Below, in pieces: positions 16,441 to 30,116 of a DNA stretch of 64,000 bases. Location: contig NZ_LMGK01000003.1 in NCBI RefSeq assembly GCF_001427125.1, positions 87,659 to 151,658 of the forward strand, read 5' to 3'. The notes under the pieces were generated by a model that was not told the DNA's origin, made no database searches, and worked only from the letters and a program-made list of their open reading frames with translations. Position numbers and translations under genes: made by a program. This DNA comes from Pseudomonas sp. Root562. GTDB taxonomy: Bacteria; Pseudomonadota; Gammaproteobacteria; Pseudomonadales; Pseudomonadaceae. Position 1 is the first letter of the stretch, and each line of letters starts with the position of its first letter.

Positions 16441-18750
16441 TCAGAGGTTTTCGTAGCGGTTCATGTCGAGTACGCCCTCTTCCAACGGTTCGGTCTCGTG
16501 GATGTAGCGGCTCAAATCATGGAAGTACTGCCAGAATTGCGGGTGACTGCGGCGGATTCCCCAACGCTCGACGATTTTCTCGAAACGATCGGCGTCCTTG
16601 GCGTTCTCCATGGCTTCGACGAACGCAGGCACCTGCCCGGCGGGAATGTTGAACATGAAGTTCGGATAGCTGCTGAGTACTCCAGGAAAAATAGTCAACG
16701 TGTCCAGGCCTGGCTGATAGCGCAACGACTCGCCGAGCATGAACGCCACATTACTATGGGCTCGATTGCGCAACATGCTGTAGACCACGCGTTGGCCGCT
16801 GGCCGTTTCGATACGCAGCATGGTCGCTTCCGGCAGTTGATCGATAACCTTGAGCCCCGCGGCGGGTCGTGCCGTGAGCGTGCTCAGGGCTTGTTCGGCG
16901 TTTTGCAAGTCAGGGTCGATGTTCGGCCGGGAACAATAGGCTCCGTTACAGCGGTTGATCGGATCAGGGTTGGCATTGAGGTCGCCATAGCGTGCCAGCA
17001 ACTGCAGGGCAAAGTCGCGCTTGGGGTCTTTTTCGTCGAGTTTCAGCGCGGTGGGCGTATCGTCGTCGATGGCTTCATAGTTCAACCACATCTTGAATTT
17101 GCCGCCGCTCTGATACCAGTCGCTGAGGTAATCGTCCCGCGAATCCGCAGGCATCAGGCGCAGGAAGTTCTGCTCGGCACCATTGCGAATCAGATCGAAA
17201 TACAGGCGTGTCTGAGCCTGATGGGAAACGTTGCCGAACACGTCAAAATTCACCGCCAGCTGATAGTAAGTACGTTCCAGCAGCGGGAAATCGAACAACC
17301 ACATGGTTTGCGGCACATCGCCAATCAGGCCTTTGGTCACGGCAGCACTGTCGAAATGACGGAAAATGCTCAGCAGCGCATTGTCGTTACCCGCCCACAG
17401 GGTCGACCAGCTCGGTGCCGGCATTTCGGCGTAGTTGTCCCGGCGCAAGGCCTCGTATTCGTTGCGTTTGTCGCGGTAGTCACGCCACAGACTCAAGACA
17501 CTGCCGACATCGTCGTTCTGCCCCGGCATCGCCAGCAGCGGCGTGGCCTGGCCGCGATAGTTCGGGTCTGTAATGTAAAGGTCATGTTCCGGTGCCTGGA
17601 ACAGCGCCCAGAAGTTGTCCCGGATCACGTCGGTAGCGATCTGCCCCCGACAAACCGGGCCGCGAATGAAGGTGCGCACGAAATACTCGGCGTTATCGAG
17701 CATGAACTGGTAACGCGCCTGGGCCGGGATTGCCTCGAAGGTGGCAAACGGGTTGGCCCGGCTCTGCGGTCCATAGCCGGGCAGCGCATTGGCCTGCCAG
17801 TTGCCGCTGTAGAACAGGCTTTTGACCCGCGCCATTTTCGCGGCACTCAAGGGGTAAGTGATGTGGGTCTTGTGGACGATCACACCCTGTACCGGCCACA
17901 GCCGGTAATAAAACTGGTTACCTGGGTCATCGTTCGGGCGACGGGTATTGATCAAATCGATGGGCTGGCCAGTCGGTGTGCGCGAGCGCACCCACTGAAA
18001 GAAATGACCCGCTTCACCGTCCTTGAAATAGAGGTGCGCGAGAAACCAGTGCTCATACAACCAGCGCCCCACCAGGCTTTGCCGGGCGCCCGCCGAGTTG
18101 AGCAGGTTCTCCCACTGCACCACCTGCAACGCTTCTTTGGCGCTCGGCACCAGGCCCTGTTCATCGATCGGCGCACCGGAAGCCAGCCAACGTTGCAGCG
18201 TCTGGTACTGCTGATCGGTCAGGCCGGTGACTGCCAACGGCATGCCTTCCTTTGGATGGGCGCTGGCGTACCCATCAAATTCGCCGGGCATCGCGCACAT
18301 GTTGTCCCGGTTCAAGCCCAGGACGATCTCTGCAGGCAATTTGGCGTTGGGCTGCAGTGGCGTTCGATGACCCAACTCCAGCATCCGCGCCATCAAGGCA
18401 GCCTGATTGCTCTGGGCATCGAGCACCGAGTAAAAACCCAGTTCCTGCCAGGCCTGTTTGCCGCTCGCGTCATAAAACAAACGGGTTGGAGTTACCGCCT
18501 GGCCACGATCACCGTCATACACCGGGACTTTGGTCGCGCCGCGTGCCGCACCTTCGCCGCTGCCGAGGTTGAGCTGGCAGGCCGCGTCATTACAGGCGTG
18601 GCAGGCCACACACTTTTCAGTGAAGATCGGTTGAATGTCACGGGTGTAGGAAATGGAAGAGGAACTGCCAGCAGTAACCGCCGGGTCTTGCGCCGTTGCG
18701 CCCCAGCTTAAAAACAGCAAAACACTGCTGATGACGACGCGATACGACAT
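16441..18750 (-). CDS. cti: Periplasmic fatty acid cis/trans isomerase
   Basis: A 769-aa protein with a signal peptide (MSYRVVISSVLLFLSWGATA, cleavage near residue 20) and a cytochrome c-type heme-binding motif CVACH (about residues 48-52, in IFTEKCVACHACND), the known hallmark of Cti. The enzyme converts cis-unsaturated phospholipid acyl chains to trans in the membrane, giving a rapid rigidity response to solvents and heat in Pseudomonas and Vibrio. The length agrees with the family. It is divergent from metH, the conserved pseudomonad arrangement. No dedicated regulator is adjacent, consistent with activity being controlled mainly by access of the enzyme to the membrane. Confidence 0.95.
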   Translation of the reverse strand: MSYRVVISSVLLFLSWGATAQDPAVTAGSSSSISYTRDIQPIFTEKCVACHACNDAACQLNLGSGEGAARGATKVPVYDGDRGQAVTPTRLFYDASGKQAWQELGFYSVLDAQSNQAALMARMLELGHRTPLQPNAKLPAEIVLGLNRDNMCAMPGEFDGYASAHPKEGMPLAVTGLTDQQYQTLQRWLASGAPIDEQGLVPSAKEALQVVQWENLLNSAGARQSLVGRWLYEHWFLAHLYFKDGEAGHFFQWVRSRTPTGQPIDLINTRRPNDDPGNQFYYRLWPVQGVIVHKTHITYPLSAAKMARVKSLFYSGNWQANALPGYGPQSRANPFATFEAIPAQARYQFMLDNAEYFVRTFIRGPVCRGQIATDVIRDNFWALFQAPEHDLYITDPNYRGQATPLLAMPGQNDDVGSVLSLWRDYRDKRNEYEALRRDNYAEMPAPSWSTLWAGNDNALLSIFRHFDSAAVTKGLIGDVPQTMWLFDFPLLERTYYQLAVNFDVFGNVSHQAQTRLYFDLIRNGAEQNFLRLMPADSRDDYLSDWYQSGGKFKMWLNYEAIDDDTPTALKLDEKDPKRDFALQLLARYGDLNANPDPINRCNGAYCSRPNIDPDLQNAEQALSTLTARPAAGLKVIDQLPEATMLRIETASGQRVVYSMLRNRAHSNVAFMLGESLRYQPGLDTLTIFPGVLSSYPNFMFNIPAGQVPAFVEAMENAKDADRFEKIVERWGIRRSHPQFWQYFHDLSRYIHETEPLEEGVLDMNRYENL

Positions 18751-18905
18751 GTCCCTGGTCCCGATCCTTTAAAAAACGCCGCGATTCTACCGGTCCGGCG
18801 CCCTCTCCAACATGAACGATATTCATGCAAAACCCGAACATGCTCTAAAAGCGCACAGGTTTGCTATTATCCGGCCCTTCGTCATGGTCTTTCCGAGTAG
18901 TCCCA

Positions 18906-22616
<3,711 letters not shown>

Positions 22617-22623
22617 GGCTGAT

Positions 22624-22660
22624 CCCGGGAGTCGACTCGTGCGACTCCCGGGGTTGTTTC
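22624..22660 (+). terminator. Intrinsic terminator after metH
   Basis: CCCGGGAGTCG (22624-22634) pairs perfectly with CGACTCCCGGG (22642-22652) around a 7-base loop, followed by GTTGTTTC. It lies 8 bases after the metH stop and between convergent genes. Confidence 0.8.
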
Positions 22661-22677
22661 AACGCTGCGGGTTTACG

Positions 22678-25600
22678 TTACAACCCCACCAGCGTCCGCT
22701 CTATTTCAGACAGTTCGCGCAACAGCTTTCCTTGCTCGAAGACAAGGTCTGCCTCGATCGCCTGCATGGCGATCTTGTACTGCTCCTGCGCGCCTTCGCC
22801 GTAATTCGGAAACTGCTCATCCACATCGTGCTCTCTGCCTGCGAAACCCTCACGCAACTGGGCAAACCGTTCAGGGTATTTTTCTTTCAAATAATCGCTC
22901 CAATATTGGCGGCCGACCAACTCATCAATCAATGCCGGTGATTGTTCTGCCGCGATCACTTCAGCATGGGCCGCCTCCAGCATGGCAGACGAAACGTTGC
23001 CGCTGTAGCGCATGCCTCTGGGTTGTCCCGGCAGTTCAAGTCGCTCGGCAAGGCCGATACGATAAGCCAGACGCACTTCAGCCGGATCAGTCGAGCGGCG
23101 CTGTGCCCGGCGCTGGGCAATATCGCGGTTGGCGATCTCCTCGACCTTGCCAAGTCGAAACAGATTCCTGCCGAGCCGGAACAAGACTTGGCCATGCTGC
23201 CCCGGTGCAATTGACTTCGAGGTTTCGAACTCGAAAACCTTGACCTCTATATTGCTGAACAACAGGATTTGGCCATCGACGCAGGTTGCGCCGGCTCTCG
23301 CCAATTCGAAAATCGTATCCCTCAGACCTGCGTCGCTATCGGCCACCCTCAATACGGTGTGGACCCGCCGCACAAGATCAGCACGTCCTGTCATGAAGTC
23401 TGTCGTACCTTCCAGCCGGGTCAGCAGATTGAAAAAGAACTGATTGTTTTGCGCTTGCTCAAAATCATTCCAGATCCGTATCAACTCCTCGGCATCTGCA
23501 GCTGACGAATCGATCCAACGTTCACGAGCCTCGGCACCCGTCACCTCATCCATATCCACTTCAACGTCACTCACGATCGAGTCATCGCTATCGCTGTCGT
23601 CAACACTGCTGCTTTCGCTACTGCTGTCAAACCGCTCCAGTGCCTCGTCAATCTCTGTTGAACGCCATCCCACTATCTGCTCGCCTTCCTGCACTTGATT
23701 ATGCAACATCAGCAAGCTTGTACCATCGAGGGTCTCGTTGCCGGCCAGATTGGTGCCCGCACGCAATACCCTGTGCGCGTCGGCCATCAGGGCTGGCGGA
23801 ATGAACTCGATCATGTTGTCGCGCAAATCCAGGGTGCTGAGTGAAGGGAGCTCAAGTGCACCCTGCGGCCAGATGACCAGACGATTGCCACTCAGATCGA
23901 GGGTTTGCAAACTTCCAAGGCCGCTGACATCCAGTGACTCGAGCCAGTTTTCTGAGAGGCTCAACGACTCCAGGTTGCTCAACCCGGCAAGCTGACGCTC
24001 AAGCTCAGCTGCATTGGAGAAACGGTTATTGGCCGCCGAAAGTCGCTTGAGGCGGCGCAAAGAGGTCACTGACGCTGGCAAGGCATCCATCGCGTTGGCA
24101 TCCAGCGCCACGGTATGAAGGTGAGTAAACGCGCCAAGAAATTCGCTTAGCCCGTCTTCACTCAGATACACATTATTGAGGTTCAACTCACCGACATGAG
24201 CGAAGTCGGCAGTTAGCGTCGGGAGATGGCCCAATGGGATATCGGACAAATCAAGGGTAATGCCTGCCGATGTACCACGCAGGTTCTGCCTCCAGCACGC
24301 CATTATCCGGTCAGCTGCCTGGCGGCGTTCGGTGGCGGCGATCCACACAGGAGGTGACGATTCAACGCGGTGCTGTGGCGGGGTATCGATCCATGTGTTC
24401 AGGGACTTCGTCAATGCCTGGTGTTGGCTGTCCCACTTGGCCAATTGCTCGTACAGAGGGCCAGCCCCGCCATGGCGCGTGGCGAGCACATCGATGATCC
24501 GTATCGCCTCGGCCGCCGGCAAATCCGGATCAAGCCTTTGCAGGCGGGCTTGCGGGGTCAAGCGTGTCAGGTCATTGCCAGGTACAACGGGCAGCGGCAA
24601 CAACAACTCCGGATTCTGCGCGACCAGCACCGGAAAATACTCGGGTTCGCCCTCTGTAAAGCCTGTCTGCAAGCTGGCCCTGGAAATGCCCATAGGGTTT
24701 TCCGACGAACTGCTTGCCAGCAAATCGCTGCGGGCCTTTGCCGTCAATCGGCAACCCTGCAAATCGATTTTTGAAAGGTGTTGAGCGGTCAGAGCCGTCT
24801 CGGGAATCGTCGTGATAGCGCTGTTGTTCAGCTCGATCCTGTCGAGGCTGGACAAGCCCCACAAACCCGATGGCCAGTCTTTGATGGCGGTATGCCCCAC
24901 ACGCAAAGTCTGTAAGCGGGACATGGCACTCACGTCCAGCGAATCGACCCGGTTATAGCGCAAGTCCAGGCTTTCCAGGGCAGATAACCGGTTCAGGCGC
25001 TGCTGCATGCTCGGGGTGATGGTCAGGTGATTGCGGCTCAGATTCAGCTCACTGAGTTTTGTCAGGTTGCCCAGTGTCGTCGGCAGACTCTGCAGCTGAT
25101 TGCTACTCAGGTCCAACCGGCGAATGTCGGTGAAGCCGCGCAAAAATCCACTGACATCTTCGGATGAGGCCATGACCCCCGACATTTGCAAGGTTTGCAC
25201 ATGAGCAAAATCTGTTGCCGACAACGTCGGCAGTTCAGGCAGGTCGCCCAGCGCCCAGCCTGACAAATCCAGATTCGATGAAATGATTTGTCCGGGCATG
25301 AGGGGCCATGAACGCACCGTCGAAGGGCCGAGCTCCGGTTGCGAAACCGGTACCTCCTGCGCGCCGCCATAACGTTTACGCAGGCCATCACGCCAGCACT
25401 CGCGGATTCGCCGGGCAATGACCTCCCGCTCCCGAAGGTTGACTTGCCGGCCATTGGCTTTTGTCGTTTGCTGCTGCCACCGCTCCAGTTGCAGGCGCAG
25501 CGCCTGTCCATCCTCGCGCAGCCCATTGATCCGTGCCAGCAATGCCCGCCCTGCCAACCCTTCTGCCTTCATTCGCCCAAGGGCAGCCTTTGAAAGCTCT

Positions 25601-28600
25601 TCGCTGGTTTCCAAGGCATCATTCAGCGTGCCTCGGCAATATCGATCGAGCATGTGCCCGCTATCCTGCAAATGCGCAGGATGCTCGTGCACATACTCGT
25701 ACGCCCTCACGAAGTCCTCGGTACTCAGCCTGGCCCAATTGAGTTTCATGCCGGGCCACAGTGCTTCGTGACCGGCAAGCCATTGAGCGGGGAGTGTCTT
25801 GACGCTTGAGTGAGTGAGGTCCAGCGCTCTGAGCTGAGGCAATTGCTGGGCGCCCTTGGGCCAAACCTCTGTCGTTCCGTACACACTCAACGAATGCAGG
25901 CGAGTCAGACCACTCACATCCAGTTCGCCCGCCATGCCGATCACGTCCAATTGTTGCAGTTGCGGCATGGCGTCTATCGCCGCTTGGACAGTTGCGCTGT
26001 ACTCCTGCCCCAGCGGCCCGGCGATTCGCAAGTCATGTATGCCTGGCAATGCCTTCAGCTTCGCGGCCAACTGAACTCTGTCGACGCCATCCCGGACGCC
26101 CAACTTCAACGACCGGGCGTTGGGGAACTGACGTAAAAAGGCTTGCGGTGTCTGACTCAACATTGCACCCGCACTCATATGCAGTCGACTGACGTGAGGA
26201 AAGTTGCCAGTCAGTTCCGGCAAGCTGTCTGCAACACCGATATCCAGGTAAACACTGGCAGCGCCATCATAAATTCCCCGCTGCTGCCAGACGCCTTTGA
26301 TGTTGCGCGCGACCTGATGACGGAGAGTATGCGGACCGCCGCTTTCAACCCACTGGTCCAGTTGCGCCGACAGCGTCTCGTACTCCTGGGCGCGCAAGTT
26401 CAGTAAATGGGCAATTTGCGTTTCGGTCATACCATCAAGCGCAAGCTGAATGACCATCGATTCCGCCATCTCATCGGAGACGTTCGGATAGACATCCCGC
26501 AACCTGGAGACCAACGACGGATTGACCATTGCGCCGGCACCTCGCCCGCTCATCGGGTAGCCGACCCTGCCGTCCGCCAGGCGTCGCGGCGCACGGAATC
26601 GTGAAGTGCTGGCGCCAGGTGCGAGGGTTTGCATCATCTGCTCACGGTGGCCCATGGCATAGGTGGTCACTGCCTCCTGCAACCTGGCACCCTGCGCGAC
26701 ATTGGGCATGCCCAACCGGGCGCGGGCATCGTCTGGTAACGCATGCATGAGCGAAGAAAAAAAGTTGTCGCCTGCTTTCGGTACGCTATTCAACGAATTC
26801 TGGTGCTGGTCAAAGGCCTGGTACTGGTTGGCTTGATGGTGCTGAGAGCCGTCCCTCACCAGGTATTTGACCTGCTCGGCGGTTTCGCTACCGATGCTGT
26901 CGAGCAATTTTCCGTCGCAATGGCCCAGACGCACTTCCAGACGCAGGTTGTTCGGCCAGCCGGGGAGTCGTTCCAGGCTGTGCAGAGCCAAACGCTGGCT
27001 GTCCAATGACGCCATGCTTTCCAGATGCAGTCCGGCCAAGGCTTTGTTCAGCCGAGTCACCCGGGCGCGCGCCCTCCCCTTGAGTAACAAGCTTGTGGGG
27101 AGCCGGCCGGTTTGATTGATGTGCAGCCGCTCCTTGGCTGTGGCATTGGCCAGGACTTCTTGCGCCGCGTCCGTCGACAGGCTCGGGAAAGTGCTGCGCA
27201 GCGCCTGAGTTTCACGGTTCGTCGACTTGGCGCTCTGGCTGAGTTTGTCGAACAACGCGGTTTTGTTGCCTGCAAGGTGATCGCCCAGCTGTTGTCGAAA
27301 TACAGCTTCGCGCTCTGCCTCGACTCGCGCACCTTCACTCCCCAGCAAGCGAACGATTTCGCCCTCATCCAATGCTGCAAGTACGCGTTCAGGGAGTTTC
27401 CCGGCAGACACATCCTCGCGGGAAATCCTGATGCCCGGCTTCGCCGGTAGTGACGCCTTACCATAGCGGGACGAAGCTCCCGTCAGGCCTGGATTGTCGA
27501 ACACGTCGATTACACGTCCATGGGGCCAACGGGGCATTGTGATCACTTGCAGCAAAACGTCGTTGTAACGGCTGTCCGGCACCGGCTGATCGAGACGAAT
27601 CTGTTCAATCAGTTCATTGAGCTGCCGGTCAGTCTGAAACTGCCGCAACGTATCGGACAACGCAGAGGGCAAGCTCAGGTGATCCATATGGATCTTGCGC
27701 AACGCGTCGTCGTCAACGCCGCTGATATCGGCAATTTTCTCCAGCGTCGCTGCATCGATACCTTCGGTGACCGGGCCCAGACGTCGCAGTAATGTCGCTC
27801 GATCCCACTCCAGCGGTCGCTCGAAACGATGGCGCCACGCGCCCCCTGCGTAGTGTTCAAGCACCGGGGAGTAAGCATCCGAGACTCTCGGGTTTTTTAG
27901 TCGCCATTTGTTCAGCACGGGATCGAAGGTCTTCTCGTAGACGTTACCGTCAAGCCTGATATAGGTTTTGCCATCCACTTGATATTGCCCACGCTCGTTG
28001 GGCTTGAGGCCCACCGGCAAGACCCTGTCGCTCAAGTAAGGTCTCAAGCCAGGCCGCCACAACTGTTCGCTGCCAAACGGCAATTTGACTTTGACCAAGC
28101 CATCGGCGATGGGCGTCGACAGCACTTTCGGCACTTTACCGGCTACCGTACCTACCGCCGCCATGAAGGCAACGTTCACAGCCACCGACTTCAAGTAACT
28201 CCAGGCCTGATCCGTGTCGCCAATGCTCCACGCTTCAACGCCGTGATAAACATCCATGGTCAGTTGCACGGCCATCACGGCCATCATGACCTCGCCCAGG
28301 CCAGGGACGAAAAATGCTGCTGCGTTGAGTACGCTCAGCCCCCATTCGGCATACCGGGCGAGTCGTTCATACCAGGCCTCATGATCAACTTTGGCGGTCG
28401 GCACCGCCAATTGCTCGGCAGTCTCTTTCAGGCGCTTCTGATGCCGCCTGTACAGCTCGCCGAACAGTTCGGTATCAAAGAATTCTTCACTGATATCCAG
28501 AACCGGCTCGTCCCGATACACGTGTTCGTAGATGCCGTCGAGGTGCCCCAGCGCGGTTTGTTTGCGGTAAGGAAAATCCGGGTTCCATTTGAGCGTTTGC

Positions 28601-29739
28601 AGGGCGGTCTTGATCTTGCCGAGGAACTTCCCCGCATCACCGTGGGGAATCAGTCTGAGAAATGAGCGCTGATAATTGACATCGCGCAGCCTGTAGCACA
28701 GGTCATTTTCAAAGGACTTGAGCGAGGCATATTCCATGACCGGCGCCAACGGATCACCGGGAATACAGACGATGATCCGCGAGTCCTGATAACCCAGCAC
28801 GTCAAACAGATTGACTCCCGGATTGCTCCAACCGAAATCGATCTTTTTACCTTTGCGCCGACGTGCACCGATGACAAACAGCTCACTGACAGGCGACCCC
28901 AACACATGCAACTGACTGCAAGTGACGCGCTCGCCGTCCAGTGTTGGCGAGGGCTCGCCATTGAGCACGGCCAGCAAAGTACGGTAGGCCGAAGGCGTGA
29001 TCAGCGACTTGAGGTGAGCGATATCGGCGTGCACTCGCAGACTGGCCTTCCATGCATCGATGGTCTGGGTGCGCACGGTGGCCGCCCGGTGCCCCGCGTC
29101 AAACATCGCCGTCAGGTGTTCCTGATACTGTTTGCCGATATCCAGCTCCCGGCATAACGATGCAAAATCGGCAGGTTTTAGCGCTAGCGGCTTGATCCTG
29201 TAGCGCGTTGAAGGCCCCGTTTCCGGATAGTCCCAACCGTAAGGTCCTCCTTGAGTTTCCAGATGGGCTGCGCGCAGTCCCCGCTCAGCAATGACGTCAC
29301 CGGCATTGAATACCTGGTCTTCTTCAAAATTGCGCAGTGCCAGCTGCAGAAGTGACTGGTGCGTGATCAGAGAGTCTGCGAAAGGCTCGTAGAGCCATGT
29401 CTGCGTCACATTGACTTTGAGCCCGAACTTTTTTTGCAACGCCGCCTCAAGCAACGGTTGTGCGAATTCGGTGACGCCCTTGAGCCCGGTGAGGGTTTTT
29501 GCCAGGGTTTCGTTGCACGTTCGACTGCGTTTCTGCTGGTCTCGCACAGTGAGTCGTTGGTCACTGGCGGCCTTCTGAAACCATTGCGGCATGGCATCTT
29601 CGGCCAGCCCTCCGGGTGTTCTTGCCCGATCCAGAGCCCGGATGTTTGCCGGGGTCAAATGTCGTATGCGTTCGTGCAGCTTTTTTTTGATGAAATGGTT
29701 ATGAAGGCCCTTTTCCTGGGCTTTTGGAATTCCACTCAT
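22678..29739 (-). CDS. Giant LRR protein with N-terminal toxin-type domain and C-terminal NEL-type E3 ubiquitin ligase domain
   Basis: A 2353-aa protein. The N-terminal ~900 residues resemble the DUF6543 / dermonecrotic-toxin-N-terminal region common in large Pseudomonas toxins, with a hydrophobic stretch (LSVLNAAAFFVPGLGEVMMAV, about 464-495, and a second near 520) that may aid membrane insertion. Three leucine-rich-repeat blocks follow (about 1185-1310, 1500-1660 and 1845-1990, with LxxLxLxxNxLxxLP units). A Ser/Asp-rich linker (SSSESSSVDDSDSDDS, about 2035) precedes the tail. The tail holds the NEL pattern FFFNLLTRLEGTTDF... and a Cys-x-Asp motif in GATCVDG (Cys about 2152), the catalytic thioester site of IpaH/SspH-type bacterial E3 ligases. 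It is probably a secreted effector acting in host cells. No secretion or chaperone gene is adjacent. Confidence 0.85.
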   Translation of the reverse strand: MSGIPKAQEKGLHNHFIKKKLHERIRHLTPANIRALDRARTPGGLAEDAMPQWFQKAASDQRLTVRDQQKRSRTCNETLAKTLTGLKGVTEFAQPLLEAALQKKFGLKVNVTQTWLYEPFADSLITHQSLLQLALRNFEEDQVFNAGDVIAERGLRAAHLETQGGPYGWDYPETGPSTRYRIKPLALKPADFASLCRELDIGKQYQEHLTAMFDAGHRAATVRTQTIDAWKASLRVHADIAHLKSLITPSAYRTLLAVLNGEPSPTLDGERVTCSQLHVLGSPVSELFVIGARRRKGKKIDFGWSNPGVNLFDVLGYQDSRIIVCIPGDPLAPVMEYASLKSFENDLCYRLRDVNYQRSFLRLIPHGDAGKFLGKIKTALQTLKWNPDFPYRKQTALGHLDGIYEHVYRDEPVLDISEEFFDTELFGELYRRHQKRLKETAEQLAVPTAKVDHEAWYERLARYAEWGLSVLNAAAFFVPGLGEVMMAVMAVQLTMDVYHGVEAWSIGDTDQAWSYLKSVAVNVAFMAAVGTVAGKVPKVLSTPIADGLVKVKLPFGSEQLWRPGLRPYLSDRVLPVGLKPNERGQYQVDGKTYIRLDGNVYEKTFDPVLNKWRLKNPRVSDAYSPVLEHYAGGAWRHRFERPLEWDRATLLRRLGPVTEGIDAATLEKIADISGVDDDALRKIHMDHLSLPSALSDTLRQFQTDRQLNELIEQIRLDQPVPDSRYNDVLLQVITMPRWPHGRVIDVFDNPGLTGASSRYGKASLPAKPGIRISREDVSAGKLPERVLAALDEGEIVRLLGSEGARVEAEREAVFRQQLGDHLAGNKTALFDKLSQSAKSTNRETQALRSTFPSLSTDAAQEVLANATAKERLHINQTGRLPTSLLLKGRARARVTRLNKALAGLHLESMASLDSQRLALHSLERLPGWPNNLRLEVRLGHCDGKLLDSIGSETAEQVKYLVRDGSQHHQANQYQAFDQHQNSLNSVPKAGDNFFSSLMHALPDDARARLGMPNVAQGARLQEAVTTYAMGHREQMMQTLAPGASTSRFRAPRRLADGRVGYPMSGRGAGAMVNPSLVSRLRDVYPNVSDEMAESMVIQLALDGMTETQIAHLLNLRAQEYETLSAQLDQWVESGGPHTLRHQVARNIKGVWQQRGIYDGAASVYLDIGVADSLPELTGNFPHVSRLHMSAGAMLSQTPQAFLRQFPNARSLKLGVRDGVDRVQLAAKLKALPGIHDLRIAGPLGQEYSATVQAAIDAMPQLQQLDVIGMAGELDVSGLTRLHSLSVYGTTEVWPKGAQQLPQLRALDLTHSSVKTLPAQWLAGHEALWPGMKLNWARLSTEDFVRAYEYVHEHPAHLQDSGHMLDRYCRGTLNDALETSEELSKAALGRMKAEGLAGRALLARINGLREDGQALRLQLERWQQQTTKANGRQVNLREREVIARRIRECWRDGLRKRYGGAQEVPVSQPELGPSTVRSWPLMPGQIISSNLDLSGWALGDLPELPTLSATDFAHVQTLQMSGVMASSEDVSGFLRGFTDIRRLDLSSNQLQSLPTTLGNLTKLSELNLSRNHLTITPSMQQRLNRLSALESLDLRYNRVDSLDVSAMSRLQTLRVGHTAIKDWPSGLWGLSSLDRIELNNSAITTIPETALTAQHLSKIDLQGCRLTAKARSDLLASSSSENPMGISRASLQTGFTEGEPEYFPVLVAQNPELLLPLPVVPGNDLTRLTPQARLQRLDPDLPAAEAIRIIDVLATRHGGAGPLYEQLAKWDSQHQALTKSLNTWIDTPPQHRVESSPPVWIAATERRQAADRIMACWRQNLRGTSAGITLDLSDIPLGHLPTLTADFAHVGELNLNNVYLSEDGLSEFLGAFTHLHTVALDANAMDALPASVTSLRRLKRLSAANNRFSNAAELERQLAGLSNLESLSLSENWLESLDVSGLGSLQTLDLSGNRLVIWPQGALELPSLSTLDLRDNMIEFIPPALMADAHRVLRAGTNLAGNETLDGTSLLMLHNQVQEGEQIVGWRSTEIDEALERFDSSSESSSVDDSDSDDSIVSDVEVDMDEVTGAEARERWIDSSAADAEELIRIWNDFEQAQNNQFFFNLLTRLEGTTDFMTGRADLVRRVHTVLRVADSDAGLRDTIFELARAGATCVDGQILLFSNIEVKVFEFETSKSIAPGQHGQVLFRLGRNLFRLGKVEEIANRDIAQRRAQRRSTDPAEVRLAYRIGLAERLELPGQPRGMRYSGNVSSAMLEAAHAEVIAAEQSPALIDELVGRQYWSDYLKEKYPERFAQLREGFAGREHDVDEQFPNYGEGAQEQYKIAMQAIEADLVFEQGKLLRELSEIERTLVGL

Positions 29740-29891
29740 GTGGCACTACCTGATGCTGTTGTATGAAGCATCAGTCAATCAGCGGGCCTGTCGTCCAGGG
29801 CGGTACATATTTATACCGGGGTAGCTCCCGGCCGATCTTCTTTGGCGCGGGTTGTCTATGCTTGTTTTACTCAAACGGGAGACAAGGGTTT

Positions 29892-30110
29892 ATGGACGAT
29901 CCAGCCGATAACAAGCCGCCCACTTTCTGGCAGATGTTGCACAGCGTCATGGCGGCAGCGTTCGGGGTGCAGAGCGGCAAGAACCGGGCGCGGGACTTCA
30001 CCCATGGCAAGCCGAGTCATTTCGTGATCCTGGGGATTTTGTTCACCACGGTGTTTGCCCTGACGCTGTTCGGCATCGTCAAACTGGTGCTGCTGCTGGC
30101 AGGGATCTGA
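29892..30110 (+). CDS. DUF2970-family small membrane protein
   Basis: A 72-aa protein from ATG at 29892 (MDDPADNKPPTFWQMLHSVMAAAFGVQSGKN). The open frame starts at 29763, but the GGGTTT-ATG start matches the family. The middle motif SVMAAAFGVQSGKNRARDF followed by one strong C-terminal membrane helix (FVILGILFTTVFALTLFGIVKLVLLL, about 46-71) is the standard DUF2970 layout. Function is unknown. It is convergent with the periplasmic binding protein gene, with 6 bases between the stops. Confidence 0.85.
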   Translation: MDDPADNKPPTFWQMLHSVMAAAFGVQSGKNRARDFTHGKPSHFVILGILFTTVFALTLFGIVKLVLLLAGI

Positions 30111-30116
30111 AACGGG

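Noticed and set aside
16432..18711. 759-aa plus-strand open frame
   Set aside because: It mirrors the cti gene on the other strand and shows low-complexity antisense composition, whereas the minus strand gives a clear Cti with a heme motif.
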